From NCBI GenBank assembly GCA_018062085.1, contig JAGOSY010000003.1, positions 75,215 to 139,214 on the forward strand: a stretch of 64,000 nt of DNA. The letters are read 5' to 3'. The notes beneath the pieces are model-generated. The model worked only from the letters and a program-made list of their open reading frames with translations, made no database searches and was not told where the DNA came from. The stretch is from a bacterium. GTDB lineage: Bacteria > Cyanobacteriota > Vampirovibrionia > Obscuribacterales > Obscuribacteraceae. The position numbers and the translations under genes were made by a program. Of this stretch, positions 1-9,129 are shown piece after piece (position 1 is the stretch's first letter; each line of letters opens with the position of its first letter).

Positions 1-605
1 GTGGTGCCAGACAAATCTAACTCTCGAATTGAACCAAGCCCACCCAATTTGCTCAAATCATCGTCACTAACTTTGGCGTCGCTAGCATCAACAGAGTAGA
101 TGGCATCAGAAGGAAATGCACTTAAAAACGAAAGGTCGACGCGAATGTCTTTAGCCAACTCTAGTTGCACCCTTTTACCTTTAGGTAATTCTATCGAGCC
201 TTTAGCCTGACAATAGTCTTCCCAATATTCAGAATCGTCTTCAGACTCAACGAAGAGCTCACCCAAATAATAGTCGCGCGGCAAATCGACTTTAGTCGTC
301 TTCACAGCTTTACTACCTGTGTCTATATTGTTGGCAGCTGGAATAAATGATGGCGGATCAGGTCTGCCGCCAGCAGTGACAATCAAACCTGCGGTAACTG
401 CAGCAGCCAATAGTAATTCTATGCCAAGGCGAGAAAAATCAATGTCAAGACGAGTGGCCCCAGCGCTCAGAGCCGGCGGCTGATTGATCGGGGCAAAAAC
501 TGATGGCTTTTCAACTGCACCGAATTCTTTCCATGGTGGATAAATTCCTATCATCACCATGGCCATTACGCCAAGCCAGAGGTTTTTCCGTTGTTTATCG
601 TTCAT
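1..605 (-). CDS. Leucine-rich-repeat membrane protein, C-terminus beyond window
   Basis: An open frame runs leftward from an ATG at 605-603 and leaves the window, so about 201 N-terminal residues are visible. There are two short hydrophobic stretches, near residues 9-23 (LWLGVMAMVMIG) and 60-75 (IELLLAAAVTAGLIV), separated by a Pro/Ala-rich linker. An acidic, Tyr-rich soluble region follows, then at the window edge the beginning of a leucine-rich repeat (LSKLGGLGSIRELDLSG). The likely topology is a membrane-anchored protein with an extracytoplasmic or cytoplasmic LRR binding domain. The partner and function are unknown, and the length cannot be judged. It is divergent from the TPR gene that follows on the plus strand, with about 130 bases between them. 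Confidence 0.7.
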   Translation of the reverse strand, partial: MNDKQRKNLWLGVMAMVMIGIYPPWKEFGAVEKPSVFAPINQPPALSAGATRLDIDFSRLGIELLLAAAVTAGLIVTAGGRPDPPSFIPAANNIDTGSKAVKTTKVDLPRDYYLGELFVESEDDSEYWEDYCQAKGSIELPKGKRVQLELAKDIRVDLSFLSAFPSDAIYSVDASDAKVSDDDLSKLGGLGSIRELDLSGT

Positions 606-734
606 CGTATGTCGTTAATCTCTTGAGATCGCCTTTTACACGTTTACTTCTCAGCTACTTGTAAGGAAGTAACTAACTAAGTTTATCTTAGCGTGATTGA
701 TCTACACTATTGTCCAACGTCTAGCGAGGGCAAA

Positions 735-1094
735 ATGATGTGGGAACGTTACAACCTAATGGCTCAAAATGCCATGAATCAAGGCAAACCCCAAGAAGCT
801 GAGGATTTGTTTCGCAGTGCTATTGCCGAAGCAGAGAAACTTGATGCTAAAGATCCCAAGTTGGCTAACTCACTGAACAATCTAGCCAATTGCCTTCGTA
901 ACCAAGGCAAATATCCTGAAGCAGAACAAAACTATAAACGAGCCCTAGAAGTGAGACAGAAAGTCCTCGGGCCTCTTCACACCGACCTAATTGGCATTTA
1001 CGAAAACTACGCAAAAATGCTAAGAGCAGCTGGCAGAGAGGCAGAAGCAACAAAAATGGATAGCCATGCTCGCGCTATCTTCATGAAAAAGTAA
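735..1094 (+). CDS. Small TPR protein
   Basis: A 119-aa protein made almost entirely of tetratricopeptide repeats of the kinesin-light-chain type: a first helix pair (NQGKPQEAEDLFRSAIAEAE), a second (NSLNNLANCLRNQGKYPEAE) and a third (YENYAKMLRAAGREAEA). It has no signal peptide, so it is probably a cytoplasmic protein-binding scaffold. The frame is open back to a GTG at 693. I prefer the ATG at 735 because it follows a purine-rich GCGAGGGC about five bases upstream and removes a non-TPR leader. It ends 26 bases before hmgA and could be co-transcribed with it, but no functional link is evident. Confidence 0.7.
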   Translation: MMWERYNLMAQNAMNQGKPQEAEDLFRSAIAEAEKLDAKDPKLANSLNNLANCLRNQGKYPEAEQNYKRALEVRQKVLGPLHTDLIGIYENYAKMLRAAGREAEATKMDSHARAIFMKK

Positions 1095-1120
1095 GTAAGT
1101 CAGTCAGTAAGGATCAACTC

Positions 1121-2455
1121 ATGACGCTCCCAGAACGTTCGCCTGAATGCGACAACTATTTAGCTGGTTTCGGCAATCACTTTATATCTGAGGCCGAAAA
1201 AGGTGCTGTTCCCCACGGCCAAAATTCACCGCAAAAAGCTCCCCTCGGGCTATACGCCGAACAATTGAGCGGTAGTTCATTCGTCATGGCTAGACACGAG
1301 AATTTTAGAAGCTGGCTCTACCGCCTTAGACCTTCCGTGATGCATTCACCGTTTGTCCGTATAGCTAATCAATCTATTCGCAGCCGGCCTTTTAACGAAA
1401 TCGAGGCCTCGCCTAATCAGATGCGCTGGGATGCTTTTGCTCTACCTGAAATGTATGAAAAAGTCGACTTTATCGATGGCGTCAAAACCATTGCTGGCAA
1501 TGGAGACTCTGCCAGCCTGAGGGGCTCGGCCATTCATGTTTTTTGCGCCAACAGCGATATGAATGATCGCTTTTTCTACAACAGTGACGGCGATTTTCTC
1601 GTCGTACCAGAAAAAGGCAGACTAAAATTTGCCACCGAATTCGGTACTATAGATCTAGCACCGGGCGAAATAGCGGTCATTCCTCGCGGCATCAAATTTC
1701 AAGTATCTCTACCTGACAAGTCAGCACGCGGATACATCCTAGAGAATTATGGCCCGCCCTTTAAGCTACCTGGTCTAGGCCCAATTGGCTCAAACGGTCT
1801 AGCCAATAGTCGTGACTTCTTAGCACCCAAAGCTGCCTACGAAGATCGCGCCAGCGGTGAGGTCTCATTTAAATTAACCAATAAGTTCAACGGTAACCTC
1901 TGGCAAGCCGAAATTTCTCACTCGCCACTAGATGTGGTGGGATGGCACGGCAACTACTATCCCTACAAATATGACCTCGCCCTTTTCAATGTCATCAACA
2001 CTGTCAGCTTTGATCATCCCGATCCATCAATATTCACGGTGCTTACTTCACCTTCCGAACTACCCGGTACAGCCAATGTTGACTTCGTTATATTCCCACC
2101 TCGCTGGATGGTGGCTGAGCATACGTTCAGACCGCCTTACTATCACCGCAACATCATGAGCGAATACATGGGTCTAATATTTGGTGTCTACGATGCCAAA
2201 GAAGAAGGCTTCGTGCCCGGTGGTGGTTCACTTCACAACACTCTCACAGCTCACGGACCAGACCAGGCGACATTCAACAAAGCTTCACAAGATGATTTAA
2301 AACCAATTTACCAGGGTAATACCATGGCATTCATGTTTGAGAGTTCTCTTGTCTACGCTCCAACCAAGCTCTCAATGGAAACCACTCACTTACAAAAGAA
2401 CTATCAAAACTGTTGGCAAGGTTTAAATTCAAATTTTTCTCTAGATAAGAGCTAA
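1121..2455 (+). CDS. hmgA: Homogentisate 1,2-dioxygenase
   Basis: Non-haem Fe(II) dioxygenase that opens the homogentisate ring to maleylacetoacetate in tyrosine/phenylalanine catabolism. The 444-aa length matches the family. Expected iron ligands can be placed: H342 and E348 in the HRNIMSE segment and H378 in LTAHGPD. The 36-residue spacing between the two His is the same as in the human enzyme (H335, E341, H371). The conserved N-terminal YLAGFGNHF and HGNYYPYKYDL motifs are present. A GGATCAACTC run lies just before the ATG. The usual partners, fumarylacetoacetase and maleylacetoacetate isomerase, are not in this window, so the gene is isolated from its pathway here. Confidence 0.95.
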   Translation: MTLPERSPECDNYLAGFGNHFISEAEKGAVPHGQNSPQKAPLGLYAEQLSGSSFVMARHENFRSWLYRLRPSVMHSPFVRIANQSIRSRPFNEIEASPNQMRWDAFALPEMYEKVDFIDGVKTIAGNGDSASLRGSAIHVFCANSDMNDRFFYNSDGDFLVVPEKGRLKFATEFGTIDLAPGEIAVIPRGIKFQVSLPDKSARGYILENYGPPFKLPGLGPIGSNGLANSRDFLAPKAAYEDRASGEVSFKLTNKFNGNLWQAEISHSPLDVVGWHGNYYPYKYDLALFNVINTVSFDHPDPSIFTVLTSPSELPGTANVDFVIFPPRWMVAEHTFRPPYYHRNIMSEYMGLIFGVYDAKEEGFVPGGGSLHNTLTAHGPDQATFNKASQDDLKPIYQGNTMAFMFESSLVYAPTKLSMETTHLQKNYQNCWQGLNSNFSLDKS

Positions 2456-2510
2456 ATCTGCAATTTGTGGCATAAAGAATTAAGGCGTTCAGGACTTTAC
2501 TGAGGAAACC

Positions 2511-4154
2511 ATGAATAAATTACCGCCAAAGAGGCCAAATGAAGAACCAAGTAACTTTGGCTCTAGGCGTCTTCGTCTACCCAGTGAGCCCTCTTGCCCA
2601 TCTCTGAGCAAGGTTAAAAGCCTATTGGAAGAAGCTCAAGGCAAGCGTGGCACCCTAATCGAAATGCCTTGGCCAGACTCGCCCTACAAGACTTTTATTT
2701 TGACCTGCCAGTGGGATGAGAGCCTAAAAGATCCAGTTTGGACCTTATATGAAGAGATCGAAGGTAACTCTAAGGTCGTCTGGACTCAACCATTTGCACC
2801 GCAAGACCTTGAATTCCTGTACGACATTCTATCGATGTCAGCCAGTTCATCGGCCAAACTGGAAATTCCTGACGAACTCAAGCCTAAAAACCAAGCAGAA
2901 GAAAGCTTTGCCGATGTCGATCTAGGAGGAATGCCAGGCGGTATGCCAGCGGCTATGCCTGCCGGCGGTCCCGCCCTCACACCGTCTCTAGGCGGCGGCA
3001 TGGGTGGTTTGGGCGGCGGAATGGGTGGCTTGGGCGGAGGCATGGGTGGCGGTATGGCGCCAATGGTGCCACTGAACCCAATGCAATCAGCAGCACCTGT
3101 GTCACCGTCACAAGGGACAAATCAACCAGGTTATCCCCAAAACCCTCTCTACGCGCAGCCGCCGGATGCAAATTCATACACAAATGTGCCGGTAGTTCAA
3201 CCCGGAGGCTCCTATCCGGGAATGCCACCATACAATCCCAATACTCCCAATACTCCGTATCAATATCCGCCTCCGCAGATGCAGCAGCAGCAACCTATGC
3301 CTCAACAAATGCAACAGCATATGCAGCAGCAAATGCAGATGATGCCTCAAGGACAGCAAGGACATCAAGGATATCCTCAAAACAGTCCCTACCCGCAGCA
3401 ACAACAACCCATGAACTATGGGCAACCTATGGCACAGCCCATGCAGCAGCAGTATCCGCAATCGACTCCTAGTTACACCCAGGAGATGATGGAGCCCAAA
3501 ATTCCCCTCGATTATCATCTAATGGATAAACGAGCAAATATATTGCTGGGCACAATGTTGAAGGAAGCAGGTCTAATCAGTGACCCGACCTTAGAAGCAG
3601 CCCTAAAGTTGCAAGAGCTTGTGCGCGACGAAAAAATGAGTGTCGATAAAGCACCGGAAGTGCTCAAGAGACTGCATGCCATGGGTTCATCAATCGACCA
3701 GTACTTAACCAAAGGTGACTTTGACAAGTCCGCCGGAGCGGCAGCCTATGCCGCCGCCCCCAAACCAGCTGCTCCTGCCAAACCAGCCCAATCTCAAGGA
3801 CAGGGTCAAGGACAAGGTCAAGCATCAGGCCAAGGACGTGATTTAAAAGGGGCCTTCGACATTCTGCAGAAGGCACAGCTTTTGACAGAAAGCGACCTTA
3901 CAACCGCCATGAATGTGCGCAAGAAGCACGGCGGTGACATCGTTCAAATTTTAGAAGCAGCGGGAAAAGTGAACAGCAAAACCGTTGACGCTGCAGTAAC
4001 GAGCTTACCTCTAATAAGAGAAGGCTTAATGAAAATCGAGCAAGTGATTATGGCACTCAATTATTGCGAGCGCATGCGAGTAAGTTTTGACGATGCTTTA
4101 GAAGAAATGGGTTGGCAGAATCCTCGCAAACTGCGCACTGATCTACCACTGTAA
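2511..4154 (+). CDS. Gly/Gln-rich protein with C-terminal GspE-N-like repeats
   Basis: A 547-aa protein of mosaic build. Residues 1-115 form a compact module (IEMPWPDSPYKTFIL, WTLYEEIEGNSKVVW). Residues about 140-185 are a Gly/Met-rich tract made of repeated GGMGGLGG units. Residues about 200-325 are Gln/Pro/Met-rich and probably disordered. The C-terminal third has two copies of an alpha-helical repeat (LGTMLKEAGLISDPTLEAAL near 345; FDILQKAQLLTESDLTTAM near 445). The repeat resembles the N-terminal domain of type II secretion/pilus ATPases (GspE-N/MshEN, some of which bind c-di-GMP) and is shared with the gene at 9661. A TGAGGAAACC ribosome site precedes the ATG. A c-di-GMP-signalling gene starts 27 bases downstream, making an adaptor or effector role plausible but inferred. 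The function is unknown. Confidence 0.75.
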   Translation: MNKLPPKRPNEEPSNFGSRRLRLPSEPSCPSLSKVKSLLEEAQGKRGTLIEMPWPDSPYKTFILTCQWDESLKDPVWTLYEEIEGNSKVVWTQPFAPQDLEFLYDILSMSASSSAKLEIPDELKPKNQAEESFADVDLGGMPGGMPAAMPAGGPALTPSLGGGMGGLGGGMGGLGGGMGGGMAPMVPLNPMQSAAPVSPSQGTNQPGYPQNPLYAQPPDANSYTNVPVVQPGGSYPGMPPYNPNTPNTPYQYPPPQMQQQQPMPQQMQQHMQQQMQMMPQGQQGHQGYPQNSPYPQQQQPMNYGQPMAQPMQQQYPQSTPSYTQEMMEPKIPLDYHLMDKRANILLGTMLKEAGLISDPTLEAALKLQELVRDEKMSVDKAPEVLKRLHAMGSSIDQYLTKGDFDKSAGAAAYAAAPKPAAPAKPAQSQGQGQGQGQASGQGRDLKGAFDILQKAQLLTESDLTTAMNVRKKHGGDIVQILEAAGKVNSKTVDAAVTSLPLIREGLMKIEQVIMALNYCERMRVSFDDALEEMGWQNPRKLRTDLPL

Positions 4155-4181
4155 ACTACCTACAAAAGGTATCGTAGATTC

Positions 4182-6251
4182 ATGGGCAAAAACATTCTTC
4201 TTTACGACGAAGACAAGCAGTTTTCTAAGCTTATGTCGTCGGTATTGGAAGGACGTGGCCACAACGTCCTCAATTCCGATTCGGCAGATGCTAGCAATGT
4301 TTTGCGGCGCGAAGATCTTGACTTGATTATTCTGGCTGGTCCGCTGAAAGAGACAGATCAAATAACCTGGCTATCGAACCTTAGAGCTCAAGGCAATTCA
4401 GCCAAAGTAATTTTGGTAGCGCAAGACCAAGCTCATTTCGATACACTCAAGCCCAAGGTGACAGCCGATTTGTCGGTATCACTTATGGTGCACAAGCCGT
4501 TAATTCCTTATATATTTGGCGCCCAGGTCGACAATCAATTTGATGGCGACAAGTCTGAAGCTGCCAAACAGAAAATGAAAGACTTCGAAACAATGTTTTT
4601 AGCACTGGTCACAAAATATGCGCGGGTGCTACCAAATCGTATTGCCGATCTCTCCCAAGCTATCGAAAAGGCAAAGGCAAATCCAACCAATGCAGAACTA
4701 ATTGCTGAAGTGCAAGGTCTTGCTCATAAAATTAAGGGAACAGGCGGTTCACTGGGCTTTAGACAAGTTTCTGACCACATGGACTTCATTGAAGAAGCCG
4801 CCATGGCCTTACCCAACAAATCTCAAGAAGAGCAAGCCATTGCCTGGGCTGAGCTAGATAGAAAATTAGTTGAAGCACAATTAGCCGGTGATGCTGAGTG
4901 CCAAGAAATCAATCAAGCCGTTAGTTCATCGGATGCCAAACAACAAGTACCCAACAATCCGGCTATGACACGAATTCTTGTCGTAGACTCAGATAGCGAT
5001 TTCCTCGACATTGTGCACGAATTGGGCAAACAGCGCCTGGTTGACATTATCCGTGCCACCAGCAGCAAAGAAGCCATTGAAAAAGCTGTTGTCTATGCTT
5101 TAGACGCAGCCTTGATTAACGTCACAGAAGAACATCCCGATGAGTCGTTCAGATTAGCACGAGATCTCAGAGAACTACCTGGCTTCGAAAATTTACCACT
5201 CGCCTTCATTTCAGGGCAACCACTGGTAAAGAACCGAGTAGAAGCAGCTCATGCTGGGGCCTCACTATATTTAGACAAGCCCCTTGAATCGGACGTTTTA
5301 GAGAAAGCAGTACAGCATCTAGTCAATATTCGCCAAGGTGGCAGACCACGCATTCTCATTTGTGACGATGACGAATTCTTCTGCAACACGATGGCACTGG
5401 TGCTGCGCAACGAAGGCATGATCGTGCGCATCATCAATGATCCATCTCAAATTCTAGAGACAATGCAAGAATATCCACCAGAGCTATTGCTGCTCGATGT
5501 TATGATGCCTGCCATCACTGGCTTTGAAGTTTGCCGCATGCTCAGACAGATTCCCCGCTGGCAAGATCTACCAATTATTTTCCTCACTGGCCAAGTCGGT
5601 GTAGAAGCTAGATTAGAGGCATTTCGCTCCGGTGGCGACGACTATCTGCCCAAGCCGGTAGTCAACGAAGAACTTCTCACCCGAGTGAAAGTGCGACTTG
5701 ATCGCGCCCGCATGCTCAAAGACCGCTCAGACAAAGACATGACGACAGGCCTGCTTCTTCGCCGGGCATTCTCAGAACAATTGTCAGCTATTCTAGCTGA
5801 AGCACAAAGACTAAAAACCACATTTACGATCTGCTTGCTTGACGTAGATCACTTTAAGAAAGTCAATGACAGCTATGGTCACTTGGCTGGAGACAAAGTT
5901 TTAGCCGGCTTAGGCCAGCTATTATCTAGACGGTTTCGCGTTGATGATTTGCGGGGCCGCTGGGGAGGTGAAGAATTTATTCTCGCCTTCAAACGCGAAA
6001 CTCTTAGCACTATGCACTTAGCTGTTCATCGAGTTCTTGACGAGTTTACAAAAATGAAATTCACCGGCGATAAAGGTGAAGAGTTTAGTGTCAGTTTCTC
6101 TGGTGGCATTGCTGAGTATCCCAAAGATGGAGAGTCAGTCTTTGAGCTAGTGCAAGTATCAGACAGAAGGCTGTATTTAGCGAAGAAACGCGGTCGCAAC
6201 CAAATTGTCTTAGATGACGTAGAGGCTCCCGAAGAAGACGCCCACGAATAA
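4182..6251 (+). CDS. Multi-receiver Hpt diguanylate cyclase
   Basis: A 689-aa cytoplasmic signalling protein. The order is receiver-like domain 1 (residues 1-112), Hpt domain (about 125-235, phosphorylatable H182 in LAHKIKG), receiver 2 (about 263-385), receiver 3 (about 388-505) and GGDEF (about 530-680). Receiver 1 has Ala-Gly (DLIILAGP) and receiver 2 has Asn (DAALINVTE) where the phospho-acceptor Asp should be, so both look degenerate. Receiver 3 is intact (LLLLDVMMP, D439; KP near the end). The cyclase carries GGEEF at 595-599 and an inhibitory-site RxxD at 586-589, so it should make c-di-GMP from GTP under product inhibition. No sensor kinase is adjacent. It follows the 547-aa gene by 27 bases and is probably co-transcribed with it. 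Confidence 0.9.
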   Translation: MGKNILLYDEDKQFSKLMSSVLEGRGHNVLNSDSADASNVLRREDLDLIILAGPLKETDQITWLSNLRAQGNSAKVILVAQDQAHFDTLKPKVTADLSVSLMVHKPLIPYIFGAQVDNQFDGDKSEAAKQKMKDFETMFLALVTKYARVLPNRIADLSQAIEKAKANPTNAELIAEVQGLAHKIKGTGGSLGFRQVSDHMDFIEEAAMALPNKSQEEQAIAWAELDRKLVEAQLAGDAECQEINQAVSSSDAKQQVPNNPAMTRILVVDSDSDFLDIVHELGKQRLVDIIRATSSKEAIEKAVVYALDAALINVTEEHPDESFRLARDLRELPGFENLPLAFISGQPLVKNRVEAAHAGASLYLDKPLESDVLEKAVQHLVNIRQGGRPRILICDDDEFFCNTMALVLRNEGMIVRIINDPSQILETMQEYPPELLLLDVMMPAITGFEVCRMLRQIPRWQDLPIIFLTGQVGVEARLEAFRSGGDDYLPKPVVNEELLTRVKVRLDRARMLKDRSDKDMTTGLLLRRAFSEQLSAILAEAQRLKTTFTICLLDVDHFKKVNDSYGHLAGDKVLAGLGQLLSRRFRVDDLRGRWGGEEFILAFKRETLSTMHLAVHRVLDEFTKMKFTGDKGEEFSVSFSGGIAEYPKDGESVFELVQVSDRRLYLAKKRGRNQIVLDDVEAPEEDAHE

Positions 6252-6278
6252 AGACAAGAGCAACTGCAAGATCATCAC

Positions 6279-7268
6279 TTACTGCTGTCCGCGATGCAAC
6301 TCCATTACCTTATAGATTTTGTCGAGATTCTCGACAGTCGCTTCTTGCCGACCATAGCTGCCGCGATAAGTCTCAAAAGCACCATTGGTAGGAATAGCCA
6401 TCTCGGTGAAGAGCAGCCATTTTGAACCTTGCTTTGGCATTTTATCCGGGCTGAAATTCCAACCCTTATTTAGCTCACCATCTGACTTGTCATGAAACTC
6501 AAAGCGAACTGGCATCGCTCTATTGAGTTTAGGACCCTTCAAGACTTTCTCAATTCTAAATTGAGCTATTGGTGGATGATAGAAAGTAATGCTGTCGGAT
6601 TTATCGTAGCCCTGATAGCTACAGATACCTATGAACTCTGAATATTTGAAGGCATTCTCGTAGGTCAGCGCTTTCTTAGAAGTACTGTAGATCTATTTCC
6701 CTGGATCTACATACGGAATATGTTCAGGTCTATATACCTTTACTTCATCGGCAGCTTTCTGCAGTTCTTCTGCAGTATGAGGCCGCGAAAAAATCACGAC
6801 TTTTTCGGCCTTAATAGTTAGATCACGCAATTTAGCTGGCAAAAATCCAGCATCGATGTCTGCTGTCACTAAGGCTTTCTTCAAGACCGGTACCGCTTCT
6901 TCTAACCGACCAGCAGAAGCGAGACACTGTCCGTACTCAGCAAATAGATGAGGCTTTGCCGTTGGTTCGAACTGAAAAATTTCTTCGAGCGCAGTGGTGG
7001 CTTGTTGCCAATCATTGGTATGAACTGCAGCGTTATACAAACCGTAATTGAGATCGCCGGCCTTACGATCTAATCGAAGAGCGCTCTTATACGCAGATTC
7101 AGCTAGCGGCCACTGGCCTTCCTTAGCGACACGAACAGCCTCTCGCACCTGACGAGTTAGAGTGATCGAACCATAGGCACCAACATCATCAACTCTATCC
7201 ACAGCATAAGCCGCACTATTCATGCCTAAGACAAAAGAACTAGCCAAGAAAAGACTAAACTTGCGCAT
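6279..7268 (-). pseudogene. Exported TPR protein gene interrupted by an in-frame TAG
   Basis: The frame begins at ATG 7268 with a clear signal peptide (MRKFSLFLASSFVLG ... AYA), continues through a TPR region and stops at TAG 6695-6693 after VDPGK. The very same frame then stays open to 6279 and is strongly similar to the C-terminal half of the intact paralogue at 8098-9129 (EFIGICSYQG versus EFIGICTYQG; KGPKLNRAMPVRFEFHDK versus KGPKLNREMPIRFEFHDK). One nonsense codon thus splits an otherwise complete gene of about 330 codons. A linker near the break is also shorter than in the paralogue. It may be a recent pseudogene, a truncated TPR protein or a sequencing error. The frame extends upstream to 7334, but the signal peptide favours 7268. 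Confidence 0.75.
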
Positions 7269-7436
7269 GAAAGTACACGACAAATTAATGGCTGGCAAGA
7301 AATTGCCAGATCCATTTTTGCTATACATAAACATCCCTGGTCGGAAGTAGATATACTTTCATTGTCCATGTATTAACAGCCTTGTAAAGACAAAGGCACG
7401 CCATTAACGAGAACCTAGGTGTTTTTGTTCACAAGA

Positions 7437-7470
7437 AAAAAGAGAGAAAGCAAAATACCTCTCTCTTTTT
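7437..7470 (-). terminator. AT-rich stem-loop after the TPR operon
   Basis: AAAAAGAGAGA at 7437-7447 is the exact reverse complement of TCTCTCTTTTT at 7460-7470, giving an 11-bp stem with a 12-base loop whose 3' arm ends in a T run on either strand. It lies 44 bases past the stop of the minus-strand TPR gene ending at 7514. It fits a rho-independent terminator for that operon. The A/T-rich outer stem makes it a weak one. Confidence 0.5.
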
Positions 7471-7513
7471 CTAAATTGAAAATCAAATATCTTGAACTGT
7501 TTTTTACACTAGT

Positions 7514-8074
7514 TTATTCATCTTCGTCATCATCAGCGTGCTTCTTCGGACCAGCACCGGCTGATTTAGCTGGTGCATTCTGCTGCTGCAAAAGCCGGGT
7601 TTGTTGAATTTGCTGCATTTGTCTAACTGCCGATTCATAGGCACCTTTGTAGCGATCGCCACCAGGTAATTGCATAGCAACCCCAAGTGCTCTCGAGGCG
7701 CCAGCAAAATCATTGTTGTTATACAACATCTGTCCAAGCTGACCTTGAAAATCTGCATTCCCAGGGTTGCTCTGGGCAGCTTTGCGGTAGTGAACGAGAG
7801 CAGGACCTTTTTTACCAGCAGCCACCAGTAGACGAGCATAGTTAAAGTGCAAGACGCCATCGTTTGGCTTCATCGCCAGCAATACATTATATTCACCTTC
7901 CGCTTCAGCGTTGCGACCTAGGTCGGTGTAGCACTTGAGCAGACTCATATGAATCATCTCTTTGCGCCCCATGGTCATACCTAATTGCGCGCTAGCTCCT
8001 TGAATATTGACCGAGCTTGCCAGCGTAAGCATTGCTAGAGCAAAAGCAAATCGTGATGTAACCTTAAACGTCAT
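7514..8074 (-). CDS. Exported TPR protein
   Basis: A 186-aa protein. Residues 1-30 are a Sec signal peptide (basic MTFKVTSR, hydrophobic FAFALAMLTLASS, cleavage near GASA). Three TPR-like helix pairs follow (LLKCYTDLGRNAEAEGEY; HFNYARLLVAAGKKGPALVHY; LGQMLYNNNDFAGASRAL). The tail is Gln-rich then Ala/Gly/Lys-rich and ends in a run of Asp/Glu. It begins 23 bases after the stop of the larger TPR gene upstream on the same strand, so the two are probably one operon. Likely an extracytoplasmic scaffold; no catalytic motif seen. Confidence 0.75.
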   Translation of the reverse strand: MTFKVTSRFAFALAMLTLASSVNIQGASAQLGMTMGRKEMIHMSLLKCYTDLGRNAEAEGEYNVLLAMKPNDGVLHFNYARLLVAAGKKGPALVHYRKAAQSNPGNADFQGQLGQMLYNNNDFAGASRALGVAMQLPGGDRYKGAYESAVRQMQQIQQTRLLQQQNAPAKSAGAGPKKHADDDEDE

Positions 8075-8097
8075 TTTTGATAACCCCTTTCGTATGC

Positions 8098-9129
8098 TTA
8101 CTGCTGTCCGCGGTGAAGTTCAATGATCTTGTAGATCTTATCGAGATTAGTGTCAGTAGCTTCTAAGCGACCGAAATTACCGTGATAAGTCTCGAAAGCA
8201 CCATTAGTCGGAATAGCCAAATTAGTGAAAATCAGCCATCTCGTACCTTTTTTAGGCATCTTATCTTCTGAGAACTTCCAGTCTTTTGGTGGCTCATCCC
8301 CAGTCTTATCGTGAAACTCAAAACGAATAGGCATTTCTCTATTGAGCTTAGGTCCTTTGAGAATAGTATCAATATGGAAACGAGCAACTGGAGGATGGTG
8401 GAAAGTAACAATATCAGCCTTGTTAAAGCCTTGATAGGTACAGATGCCAATGAACTCACAGCCCGTATAAGCATTCTCAAGGGTAAGAGCAAAATCTGAC
8501 TTATCGCCCCGCACATCTTCACCGTGAACGAGTTCACGTGTTGGTGGTTTGTATTTGGTTACTTCAGCGATCATGCGATCTTTTTCTTCTTGAGTCAGCT
8601 CCCGCTTTGGCACTTCTTTTACAGTCTCAGTCTTAACCATCAGAGCCCGCAGCTTCTCAGGCATAAAATTGGCGTCTGCATCAACTGTTAGCAGTGCTTT
8701 CTTCAAAACTGGGATAGCTTCTTCAAGCCGACCGGAGGAAGCCAAACACTGACCATACTCAGCTAATAGGTGAGCCTTAGCCGCTGGATCAGCTTGAAAA
8801 ATTGCCTCTAGAGCAACAGAAACTTGCTGCCAATCGCCAACGTGGGCGGCGGCATTATACAAGCCATAATAAAGGTCTGTAGCTTTAGGATCTAAGCTAA
8901 TCGCTCTTTGATAACCTTGCATGGCCGCTGGCCATTGACTCTGCTTGACTGCCCTAGCCGCTTCGCGGGCTTGGCGCGTGACTGTAATTGAGCCAAACAA
9001 ACCAACGTCATCCAAGCTATCGACGGCAAAGGCAGGACTAAAAATACCTGCTGCCATCGAAGTCAGCAGCAGCGACATACTTGAGGCAATCAGTGCCTTT
9101 TCTTTCAACATTGCGATCCTTTGCTTCAT
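8098..9129 (-). CDS. Exported TPR protein, intact paralogue
   Basis: A 343-aa protein with an N-terminal signal peptide (KEKALIASSMSLLLTSMAAG ... FAVD), then TPR units (AREAARAVKQSQWPAAMQGYQ; YGLYNAAAHVGDWQQVSVAL; LAEYGQCLASSGRLEEAIPVL), then a second soluble domain from about residue 205 (NAYTGCEFIGICTYQGF; GTRWLIFTNLAIPTNGAFET; LDKIYKIIELHRGQQ). That C-terminal domain is unassigned; it recurs only in the broken neighbour at 6279-7268, indicating a tandem duplication. Alternative starts MKQ or MLKEK are seven codons apart. The first gene of a minus-strand operon with the 186-aa TPR gene. Confidence 0.75.
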   Translation of the reverse strand: MKQRIAMLKEKALIASSMSLLLTSMAAGIFSPAFAVDSLDDVGLFGSITVTRQAREAARAVKQSQWPAAMQGYQRAISLDPKATDLYYGLYNAAAHVGDWQQVSVALEAIFQADPAAKAHLLAEYGQCLASSGRLEEAIPVLKKALLTVDADANFMPEKLRALMVKTETVKEVPKRELTQEEKDRMIAEVTKYKPPTRELVHGEDVRGDKSDFALTLENAYTGCEFIGICTYQGFNKADIVTFHHPPVARFHIDTILKGPKLNREMPIRFEFHDKTGDEPPKDWKFSEDKMPKKGTRWLIFTNLAIPTNGAFETYHGNFGRLEATDTNLDKIYKIIELHRGQQ

